This document shows positions 42,121 to 51,400 of a stretch of DNA of 64,000 nt, piece after piece. Made by a program: the position numbers and the translations under genes. The DNA comes from Liolophura sinensis. Taxonomy: Eukaryota; Mollusca; Polyplacophora; Chitonida; Chitonidae. Numbering within the stretch: position 1 is the first letter of the stretch; each line of letters opens with the position of its first letter. The stretch covers positions 81,140,644-81,204,643 of the forward strand of contig NC_088295.1 of the NCBI RefSeq assembly GCF_032854445.1, given 5' to 3'. The notes under the pieces are model-generated. The model was not told where the DNA came from. It saw only the letters and a program-made list of their open reading frames with translations, and did not search any database.

Positions 42121-43887
42121 CCAAGGATGGCCTCAGCCCCAACATCAGAGCAACTTAAAAACCTGATACAGTTAACTGTCCTTGCCAAATATGATGAGGC
42201 TGTCAGTACAGTAGGCCACTTTGAGCATCACCAAGGAATCTCAGGCCTACACAGCCTAGGATATAACTGGCTGATGTAGCGCTTTCGATAAATCAACAGA
42301 CGAAAAGGTAAGGAAAATTAGTGTCTGCAAACTTCAGGCCATAGAAACATATTTTAGGGTACTTTGGTTTATCGCAAACATCTACAATAATTTTAGGGCC
42401 AGATTGTGAATTCTCGCTATGCTTTAACGACAAGGTGAGATCGCAATGTCAAAACATGACTGTGTAGGAAAAGATCCAGCCGAAGTTTCGATGTTTAGAA
42501 GTTAAAGCATAGTGAGGTGGTAGGACTAGACTGTGAATGCTAGCCCTAAAATCGTGCTAACAAACTGCTGGACCAACTGCATTAGGTTTTTAAATGTAGT
42601 GCGCTCTGGAGTTGGTTTGAGGCCATCCTTGGCCAAACAAAATTTTGCCACAGCTAACATCAAACTAATCTTGGTCTATTTCAGTTTCTGTCTCTGGGTA
42701 GTTCAAATCCAGATTGTAGCTGATCCCACGTGCAGAAAAGACAGATAATGAAGCACATGCCTCATGATAGCCACAGGAGCCTTTAGAATTAATTTTTCTC
42801 GCTTGACTGACAGGGCAAATTGTTCTTTCTATTCTACATCAATGATGAAGTTGTCACTTAAGCCTGGCTGCGTGGTTAGTCTTGTTAGGTTGATTTCTGT
42901 ATCTTTTGGCATGCAGATCCAAGATTTAAGTACACCAAACTCGCCATGACAGCACCAAGATACTTTGACCAGTGAGAAGGAAATGTTTCTATGGATTTCA
43001 ACAACATTTTAACTCGGGAATGGTTTAACATTTGCAGGAGTGGTCATAAAGGTCCTATTCTCTTTGCTGCACTCCAGAAATCAGCATGTGCCACCATTTT
43101 GGAAAGGATTTAACAGCCATTTTTGTTCTGCAAAGTGCCTTGTGGAATGGAACTAAAGTGTTTTAGAATTCAACAACTGAACATTGAGGTGGGTAAATGT
43201 CAGAAATTGTTGAAAATAGATATAAATGTTTACTTTAACTGAACTACGCCTCTGAGCAGTTTAGTCAAGAAAAATGTTTCTGAATTTAGTGAGGGGACAG
43301 GTTAACCATAATTTTACTTGAATCTCATATAATTACAAGACAGAAGAGAGATTCTCTGTAAAAATCTGATACCTGTGTCGTCAATCAGTGAATTATACGA
43401 CACTGATGACCTCTGTGGCTCAGTTAGTTAACGCGCTAGCACAGCGTTATGACCCAAGAGTCTCTCACCAATGCAGTCGCTGTGAGTTCAAGTCCAGCTC
43501 ATGCCGGCTTCCTCTCCGGCCGTAAGTAGGAAGGCCTGTCATCGGATGGTCGTGGGTTTCCCTCGGGCTGTGCCCGGTTTCCTCCCACCATAACGCTGGC
43601 CGCCGTCGTATAAGTGAAATATTCTTGAGTACGGCGTAAAACACCAATCAATCAATATATATATATATAAACATGACAGCTAGTCATAATCATATTGATA
43701 CATTTACAACAACAACAACTTTGTTGACGGGCACAACACTCGCCTTGATCGAAAATTTGACATGCAGTGGCCATGTGACTGAAAAGTAAAGACGGTGGTG
43801 TGTAATCTAAACATAAACAAAAGTATTTCAGCAACACAGATGTCAAATTGGAGACATTACCCTAAACCTAGACACGATAATGCCCAT
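35751..43887 (-). CDS. LNPK: lunapark, ER three-way-junction stabiliser
   Basis: ER membrane protein that sits at three-way tubule junctions and balances atlastin. Eleven exons, 5' to 3': 43887-43861, 41508-41467, 41268-41081, 40687-40629, 40520-40480, 40109-40023, 39139-39094, 38735-38565, 37882-37709, 37056-36907, 36142-35751. Phases agree throughout, giving 458 residues (human about 428). N-terminus MGIIVSRFR has Gly2 and Ser6, fitting N-myristoylation as known for lunapark. Two membrane segments follow, at about 43-64 (YIGSLILYSIVIYILAALVF) and 74-95 (STPLLIFPVIVWLLKKF), separated by YYLPDTW. Next come a coiled coil at about 105-130 (LEEVMEKETYKKAKEILEKY) and an RG/P-rich stretch. The zinc finger follows PRPVLPRERG and GDGPQNRYAL, with Cys260, 263, 282 and 285 (CRYC and CCYC), then NPARKQRP. 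The tail is acidic (DEDESESGEDD). All donors are GT; the exon 1 donor is AGG/GTAATG. Confidence 0.95.
36569..36825 (+). mobile_element. full-length Meta-type SINE in LNPK intron 10
   Basis: Head CTACGTGGCCAAGGGGTTTA, box B GTGAGTTCAAGTCCAGCGC, a body ending GTAGAAGTGAAACGTTCTTG, then AAACACCAATCAAATAAATA. Flanked by TCTTTATGCT at 36559-36568 and 36826-36835, a readable target-site duplication. It is antisense to LNPK. Confidence 0.9.
42089..42117 (+). repeat. A homopolymer (29 A)
   Basis: Lies in LNPK intron 1, immediately left of the inverted-repeat element at 42120-42633. Being transcribed as poly(U) in the LNPK pre-mRNA, it could act as a polypyrimidine tract, but no acceptor follows it. 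Confidence 0.85.
42120..42633. repeat. fold-back (inverted-repeat) element in LNPK intron 1
   Basis: The outer ends are a perfect 16-bp inverted pair (GCCAAGGATGGCCTCA at 42120-42135, its complement at 42618-42633). Imperfect complementarity continues for about 45 further bases (TTAAAAACCT-AT-CAGTT). Inner arms pair again: ATTTTAGGGCCAG (42390-42402) with 42540-42552, and CTATGCTTTAAC (42417-42428) perfectly with 42501-42512. The right arm is shorter than the left, so one side has a deletion. There is no transposase frame, so it is most like a non-autonomous fold-back or MITE-type element. Confidence 0.7.
43090..43310 (+). repeat. dispersed repeat, related to 14460-14640
   Basis: Collinear with part of SMARCC intron 1. 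GGTAAAT-TCAGAAATTGTTG is the clearest shared word, with flanking TGCAAAGTG and TTTACTTTAACTGAACTA segments. The function is unknown. Confidence 0.5.
43408..43656 (+). mobile_element. full-length Meta-type SINE in LNPK intron 1
   Basis: Head ACCTCTGTGGCTCAGTTAGT (box A), box B GTGAGTTCAAGTCCAGCTC, conserved GTATAAGTGAAATATTCTTG and AAACACCAATCAATCAATA, then a short TA run (to about 43669). It is antisense to LNPK, 200 bases from exon 1. No clear target duplication was found. Confidence 0.9.
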
Positions 43888-44890
43888 CTTTCTGTTTTGA
43901 CCTCACTTTGCCATCCTTCCGCCAAACTTCCTCCAGAGCAAGCATGAAAACGTGCACAGCCGCAAAGCCGTATTTTACTTTGTGACATTGGTGTATGTAG
44001 ACAACTAGCCCACATATTTATAGGACTTGATACACTTTCTAGCAATTATAAAAACATACCTACACGGATAAAAACAATCTTGGACGCAGTATGAGGCAGG
44101 TTTTAGAGCGGTGTATTTACATTATAATTGTGAATTGCGCGGAGCCGTCATAGACTAGGCCTGGGCCTATATGCTTTGATATGATTAAAGTCTATTTTAC
44201 TCCTAGAAAATCGCTTAGAATAGCTTCGCGGACAAGAACACAAAGGCCTGCTTATCAAACATCTTAAGACTTGAATGAAAAATTCGAACAGAGCTTTAGT
44301 TATAATGTTTTGCTCCAGGAAGCCATGCTTTGCAAACCGATACTTTATTGTATACTTTATTGGGGACCAAGCACAATTTGAGTTTTTTCCTGTTCACAGT
44401 TTGGCTTTTAAAGCGACGTAGAGGACGTAGGCTTGCGAAGATGCGTCCAAGTTACAGTTATAACATGACGAGTCCGGGTTCGCTTTATACATAGGCCTTA
44501 CATTAATTGCATCACGGTAAATAAATCGTGCTTTCATCACGCTCCCATTTCTCCCCGTGATAATTATATGGCTGGGGCAAATTGACAAGGACGATAACAT
44601 CTTATATATTCACACTGAACCCACGTCCTTTCGTTAGAGGAAGAGATAAACTAATTCTGTATGCATTCAGCGGACTGATTGAGATGAGCTCTAGTTAAGG
44701 GATTAGTGTCCAGATTTACTATTTATTCACAAGTATACACCCCTGCATATATTGTTAAATTGAGTGTAAACAAAACACTGAAAAGGGGTACATTCATCTG
44801 CGTAATATGGCACTTCAAATAACTAGGTAATGACACTGCTTTAATTTATGCATTTTTCCCGCCAACAATCGATCGGTAGTCTTCGCCGAA
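43888..44890. other. LNPK 5' UTR and upstream region
   Basis: The LNPK start codon is at 43887 and its promoter must lie here. The region is somewhat richer in CpG than its surroundings (for example 44100-44240). I see no TATA box or further open gene. Confidence 0.45.
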
Positions 44891-44902
44891 TTACGTCGTA
44901 CA

Positions 44903-45143
44903 TTTATTTATTTGATTGGCGTATTAAGCCGTACTCAAAAATATTCCACTTATAGCCTACGACGGCGGCCGGCATAATGATGGGTGGAAATCGGGTAGCG
45001 CCCGGGGGAAACCCACGGCCATCCGCAGGTTGCTGAAAAACCTTCCCACGTACAGGCGGAGACTCACAGCGAACGCATTATGAGAGGCTCCTGGGTCATT
45101 ACGCTGCGCCAGTGCGCCAACCAACTGAGCCACTGAGGCCCCC
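44903..45143 (-). mobile_element. full-length Meta-type SINE with 12-bp target duplication
   Basis: Minus orientation: TTTATTTATTTGATTGGCGT at the tail end. The head at 45140 reads GGCCTCAGTGGCTCAGTTGG, with a box B partly deleted (GCTGTGAGTCTC), followed by GTACGTGGGAAGG. Perfect TTACGTCGTACA lies at 44891-44902 and 45144-45155. This is a typical SINE insertion with only modest decay. Confidence 0.92.
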
Positions 45144-45659
45144 TTACGTCGTACAAGTCCAAGCTTTACGAGCTGTCAGAGCTTCGCCCAGGAACCCAGA
45201 TACCAAGAGTTATTTTTTCAACTTTCCAGACGATTTGGCCCTCAGAAAGGCTTCGATTTACAGCACGACATAAGGATTTTGTACCCACCAAACACAGCCA
45301 TGTCTGCTCTAGCCATTACACAGCTGAAAGCTACGAAAGGAATACAGCTGAAAAACCAAAATGGCACTGTACACAGTAGATATGAAATACTAGTAACTGA
45401 AATGAAATCTGATTGACAGTAAATGTCTGTACACTGACACCGACGTTCACATCGTACATTTATTTATGTTGCACACAATTATATGCCCTATAGACATGGG
45501 CTTTTGGGAATGCCGACAATAACATGTACCGTAGTTGACATCCCATACAGGTATGGGTTTAGAATACTTTGGGGATTAGAATGATATTTATGGCGAAGCG
45601 GATGCAGGGAGAGAATAATAAATAAATACTGAATCTTAAGATAAACGCGCGAAATGCAC

Positions 45660-45830
45660 AGTGTAAAACAGGATAAAGCTATAGCTTATTAGTCCGTGTT
45701 GTCAGTGTGGTCGGAAATGCCTGGACAAATTAAGATCAAATTCAACGTATATGAAAACTCGGAATCTGATCGAAATCTGACCACAGATGCCAGTGTCATA
45801 AATCGGAACATTAACGTCGTCCATGCATAA
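45660..45830 (+). repeat. duplicated segment A (partner 49340-49510)
   Basis: Shares with GPD1 intron 1: ACAGGATAA-GCTAT, AGTC-GT-TTG-CAGTG, GGAAATGCCTGGACAAA, then GCCA(G)TG-CATAAATCGGAAC and (A/C)AC-TC-TC. Same orientation, about 3.7 kb apart. No shared reading frame survives. Confidence 0.7.
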
Positions 45831-45959
45831 ATCGACATGTATATTCTAAATCGAAAGTAATATTGCAGTTAAGTTATATACCGGGAGGTTTTTTGGCAAA
45901 ACAAAAATAAAAAATAAAAACATTAGCTAATAAAGTCATTTTTTAATATTTACCAAATG

Positions 45960-46170
45960 ATTTATTTATTTTATTTATTTGATTGGTGTTTTGCGCCGTA
46001 CTCAAGAATATTTCTCTTACACAACGGCGGCCATCATTAAGGTGGGAGGAAATCGGGCACAGCCCGAAGGTTTCCCCCGACCGCAGGTTGCCGACAGGCC
46101 TATGAGCTGGCCTTGAACTCACAACGACCGCATTGGTGAGATGCACCTGGGTCATTACGCTGCGCTAGCT
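45960..46170 (-). mobile_element. Meta-type SINE with internal deletion
   Basis: Minus orientation: ATTTGATTGGTGTTTTGCGC, CTCAAGAATATTTCTCTTAC, GGTGGGAGGAAATCGGGCAC, then GAACTCACAACGACCGCATT and GGGTCATTACGCTGCGCTAG. The GGAAGCCAGC part is missing. Confidence 0.85.
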
Positions 46171-46547
46171 CAATATACATGAATAAGCTTTCATTAAATA
46201 TCAGACCGTAGCTGTATTATATCGTGTTGAAATGATTCTGCGTTTGAACAAGTTATAATATTAGCAAAGGGACACGTTATAACGTTTATTAAACTTTATT
46301 ACCGATTTTGAAAGGTTCCTATGAAAAACCCGACAATGCTTTGGGGAAAGCAAGGCACCAAAGGTATATCCACGCCTGCAGAGTTAACATGATGGAAAAC
46401 AGCGGAACTAGTAAATATTTTTGGCAATATGCAGAGCCTCTAGAATAATGCCTATTAATGTATATGTATATATTGTAACAGTATATAGGGCTATTTGCAA
46501 TTTATACAGTAGCATGCATTCTTCGTAGTATAATTGGCCATCACTGA

Positions 46548-46551
<4 letters not shown>

Positions 46552-46632
<81 letters not shown>
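46552..46632. repeat. (AT)n microsatellite, about 40 repeats
   Basis: An uninterrupted 81-bp alternating AT run in the LNPK-GPD1 intergenic region. Its length is likely variable between individuals. Confidence 0.97.
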
Positions 46633-46635
<3 letters not shown>

Positions 46636-48297
46636 CTGTGAACGTAACTTTGAATTCTTGATATACATACAAATATTTGATTACTTACATTTGTATAAAC
46701 AGATATAAAAATTAAAAACACATATGGACATATATTTCTGCATTAATTCACGCACATGCCTGTACACGAATGTACAGGTACGATGCCATGGTTATATACA
46801 GTCCCAGATTTGGCCAAAACCTACATGTGTATGAAACTTTGTCGGCCTATGCCAAACGTCAGTGGTGCCCAAAACGTTTTAGCAACTGGCTTTGCCTTGT
46901 TAATCATTAATGGGCAATTAATTGTGACCAATACATTATATAATATCAGAACCAATGCGGTAGATGTGAGTTCAAGTTTAGATCATGCTGGCTTCCTCCC
47001 CAACCGTACGTGGGAAATTCTGTCAGCAGCCTGCGGATAGTCGTGGGTTTCCTCCGGGCTGAGCCCGGTTTCCTCCACCATAAGGCTTGACGTCGTATGA
47101 GGGAAATATTCTTGAGTACGGCGTAAAACACAAACCAAACAAATAAATGAATTGTGATCGTGATTAGGAAGATAATATGTTTATTCACATATAAGTTTAT
47201 GACAACATATCAGGAGGTGCACGAGACTCAGAAAGGCTATATCTGTATAGCTCATCGGTCAAGAGCCCTGCATGCACGCATTCGTGCAAGACAGGCAGGG
47301 GTATTTCGTGCAATGCCCTTCTTTCACAAGATCGACTGTATAATACAGAATTAAGTTAAGTGTGACATATATTTAACTGAATTATCAATATGAACATTTG
47401 AAATGATTACATATATTTTACTTAGAAATTGGTTTCCGTTTCTGCACGCCACTTGAAGTGTAAATTTAGTCATTAAGGTGGATATAGGCCTATATGTAAG
47501 GAAAGTCTGTTCAACATCTAAATTCTCGCCCTTAGTGATTCCTGTCAACATGAGACCAGGCCTATACAATGCATCGTTCCTTACTTTTGAATAGTAATTA
47601 GAACTAGCCAAATGTTACGGGAATCGGACGAAAGTACTATCCCAATCTGATGTAGCCTATAGGCCAACAGTACTCGTGGTCTAGTGGTAGGCTAACTTCC
47701 CATACGTCAGTTGGATCATGCGTCGGGACAAGGTGCTGGCCAAGCCCTGGCAGATCTGTGTTTTAATTATACTACGCGATTAATAACCATCTCTTATAGC
47801 AAATATCAGCAAATTTAGTGAATCGTACGTAAAGTAACCAAAATGTACACTATCAGTGGAATAATATATTTCACTTTGGTGCAATATAGTATAACCACTT
47901 TGATTTCCACAGTGGTGCAATATATACTATTTGTATTTTTACAGGAAACCAGGGGAATTTTATAAAAGAGTAACTAGCCATTTTTCTTTGTTTTAGACCT
48001 GCTTGAAAAAAAAAAAAATCCTGTGCTTTCCAAGAGGGAGGTGGGCTCTTTCACTATCATCAAATAAACCTTTCTCGACTGCATCTTTTTATTTTCTTAT
48101 ATATTGTAGGCTTGAACAGGCTATTTCTTTTGAAGAGTGGCCTACACCTTGCAGGGAACTGTTATGAAACCTGAGCAGAGGGTATCATGTCGGTAGGGTA
48201 CAGCTGTTATGCATCATTCAGCGCCATCGCAAGGGAAAGCAAGCTTACCGTATTGACACAAATCACTACTTTCGCTAGGGCATCCCTGTGGTCAGGT
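46633..48297. other. upstream region of GPD1 copy 1
   Basis: Apart from the SINE at 46951-47150, I see no gene. The GPD1 promoter must be at the right end; no clear core element is visible. Confidence 0.4.
46951..47150 (+). mobile_element. 5'-truncated Meta-type SINE
   Basis: Starts at ACCAATGCGGTAGATGTGAG (just before box B). It continues through CATGCTGGCTTCCTCCCC and GAAATATTCTTGAGTACGGC and ends AAACACAAACCAAACAAAT. The start point is nearly the same as in the copy at 48805. Confidence 0.85.
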
Positions 48298-48324
48298 TGA
48301 GCAGCGTTGGCGTTGTTTTCGAGC

Positions 48325-48477
48325 ATGTTTAACACTCGTACATTTCTGTTTAATTTGTCGTCTGCTCACAAGGTGGCGTACCGGGGCTTATTACCGATAA
48401 CATTGGCAAGGTCATTGAAAACGGGCCAAGTATGGGCTAGCGAAGTTCACAGAAAGTTGACGTGGAGAAGCTTGAAC
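48325..48477 (+). other. N-terminal extension of GPD1 copy 1, mitochondrial-presequence-like
   Basis: Fifty-one codons before [14 protein letters not shown]. The first 39 residues contain several Arg/Lys, many Ser/Thr/Leu and no acidic residue ([20 protein letters not shown], then [14 protein letters not shown]), as in mitochondrial targeting peptides. Both ATGs have A at -3, and the second also has G at +4, so leaky scanning could make both forms. It could instead be untranslated leader that happens to be open. Confidence 0.5.
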
Positions 48478-51400
48478 ATGGGTGGGAAAAAAGTTTGCAT
48501 CGTTGGATCGGGAAACTGGTGGGTGTTGTGTGGTGTATTTGATCCAAATTATCGTGCTGATCAGGACTGTTGTTGTTGTAACAGTGTCATGACACTTTGA
48601 AGACCGGAGTAGGCCTATTCCCGGCGCAGCGCCGGTAGCAAGTAAATGCTTCATTTAGCATCTAACAATGGATTGCGCTAATTTTGTCATTGGCAGCTAA
48701 GATTTTGTCCTGCATTAATCATAACATTAAGTTCACAGTCTCAAGGAAGAACAAAAGTTACATGTACATCATAATGATTACTATCAACTTGCAAACCCTA
48801 AAACCAATGCGGTCGCTGTGAGTTCAAGTCCAGCTCATGCTGGCTTCCTCTCCGGCCGTACGTGGGAAGGTTTGTCAGCAACCTGCGGATGGTCGTGGGT
48901 TTGCCCCGGGCTGTGCCCGGTTTCCACCCACCATAATGCTGGCCGCCGTCGTATAAGTGAAATATTCTTGAGTATGGCGTAAAACACCAATCAAATAAAT
49001 AAATAAATGCATACCCTAAAACATTGTTAAACTTATATCACTGATATTAGTTAATGCTTGCATATGATATAGGGCTATATGTTTCTGCACAAACATAGCT
49101 CAATATGTAAGTATTGACGTACCCTGCAGTTCATGGTTCTCAGTGTGCTGCCCTCAACATACTGTTGTGGTTGATGTGTTGCATGATGTGGTTATCAGCA
49201 ATCCCTGCATGTCCATTTCTACGTCCGATGTGTGTCAGTTTAGTGATATGATTTACCTTGCAAGTGTGCACTCGACCAAAAAGTCAAAATCTCTGTCATG
49301 TCAAACATGGCGATTGAGCAGGTTAGCCACATCAAACACACAAAATGTAGTGTTGCACAGGATAAGGCTATGGATTACCAGTCTGTATTGCCAGTGCAGG
49401 TGGAAATGCCTGGACAAACATCAAATGCAACATCTGAAAACTTAGACTTGGAAGTCAGTCATGTCAGTGCCATAAATCGGAACTTCAACATCATCGTCGG
49501 TGGGTTCAGATTGATACGGCAGTATATTTGCTTGATAGGACGGCCAACTGCGGATGGGCTAGAGCAGTAAATGTGTTGTTTCTGCTATATTTAGAGTCAT
49601 TTTTATGTTTCTCAGAAGCACTCTCAGTAATATACTGTTTAAACAGGTTATAATCTTTATAATTATGACCAGCAGGAAATCTGGACACTAAGCCTTTAAG
49701 TTAATTGCTGGCTGCATTAATACTATTTATGTATTCATCTATGCAGGGGCTCAGCTATTGCAAAGATTGTTGGCCAGAACGTGTTGGACAAGGGTGATAC
49801 ATTTGACAAGACTGTAAAAATGTACATGTACCAGGAAATGTACAATGATGAAAAATTAACTGAGATCTTCAACAGAGAACATGAAAATGTGAAATATCTT
49901 CCCGGTGTCAAAGTGCCAGACAGTGTGGTAAGAAAATAGAAGTACTGTAACTTATAAGCACGTTTTCTGAAAGCACGTTGACGAAATTGCATCCCAAAAT
50001 TTCTTGATGAAAAAAGCCATTCTACCATATTGTGGTATAAATGAGGTTGGGAGGGCTATAAACTTTGAAATGAGTTAAAATGTAGTATTTAATGTGGAAA
50101 TTCATTCAAATTAATATTATATAAATGTCGTGGAATATGACGTGCATCTATTATTTAAGATGAGCAATATGGTATTGTGTTGCTTAAATTACATGTACCA
50201 AGATTCACCTTTTACGTCACATTATGGTTTGTTTTATTTTATTTTTCCTTTTTACAGATAGCAGTGCCTGATTTATTGGAAACTGTAAAGGATGCAGACA
50301 TATTCATCTTTGTTGTCCCTCATCAATTTGTTCGTAAACTTTGTGAAGAGATGAAAGGACACATCAAGAAGGATGCAATAGCTGTATCCATGATTAAGGT
50401 ATATACAAGTTATCTAATTGCCTGGATCAACTGGCCCATGTTTGTCCCAGAAATACTTTAAAGATGTAAACATTTAGGATGAAATATTTGTGTGGACTGT
50501 TTACCATGTTCTTGTGTGAGATTTACGTGTTTTGTTAAATATCCACTGGCCTGTGATGGGAAAAGAAAACATGAAATTATTAAGTGGTTGAGTGAGTCAA
50601 ACCTAAGACTTCAGGTCAAATCAGGACTCAGCAACATAAATGGAAAGGCTAATTATCCCTCCACAGGTGACACATTTTAAAGCATTGTGATATGACTGAA
50701 ACATTGTGACTTTTCCTCAAGCATGCAAATAAGCCAACAGTATTGTCTCCATACAAAATAATTCATGCAAGTACAACAAGCCCCAAATACGAAGTTACAA
50801 AATTTTATCTCTTCAAATATTCACTTATTGTGCCCACTCAACTGAAATATCCTGCTTATTGTGAATGGTTTCATGTAAAGCATCATTAGTTATGTTTAGC
50901 TTTATGTTTTAGATTTGGATGTGACCCAAAGTAGAACAGTCTTAGGGTTATAATAAATCTCTTTTGGTGTTGGTAGGCATACATGTATGTGCTCTCGTCT
51001 GATCATGATGATTGTCATAAGCAGGTCTCTTTGTGTACAAGTGTTAATTGTGGGTTTAAATTTTCAGGGTTTTGAACAAGCAGAAAAGGGCATTCGACTG
51101 ATCTCTCACTCAATATCAGACCTTCTGCAAATAGAATGTGGTGTTTTAATGGGAGCTAACCTAGCCCCTGAAGTAGCTAGTGAACAGTTCTGTGAAACCA
51201 CAATTGGTAAGCATATAGAGGTTAGAAATTTTGATTTGCTGCAAATAACATATACCTGGTACAATGTACCTATCCATTTTGCTCAGGGTATGTAAAGTTA
51301 CTACTGGTGATTTTGTCCAGGAGACAGAAGTGTAACATTCCTAAATGTATGCTAATTGTCGGATAATAATTCTGCAAAAGAGCAGCTGGCTGTTATTTCT

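Noticed and set aside
46408-46721. Two minus-strand open frames of alternating Tyr-Ile
   Set aside because: They are simply the (AT)n microsatellite translated.
47664-47735. tRNA-like text CTCGTGGTCTAGTGGTAGGC
   Set aside because: Box A looks good but no box B or acceptor-stem pairing follows; at most a tRNA fragment.
49298-49570. 90-codon open frame in GPD1 intron 1
   Set aside because: No recognisable domain, no suitable splice sites, and its duplicate at 45660-45830 is not open.
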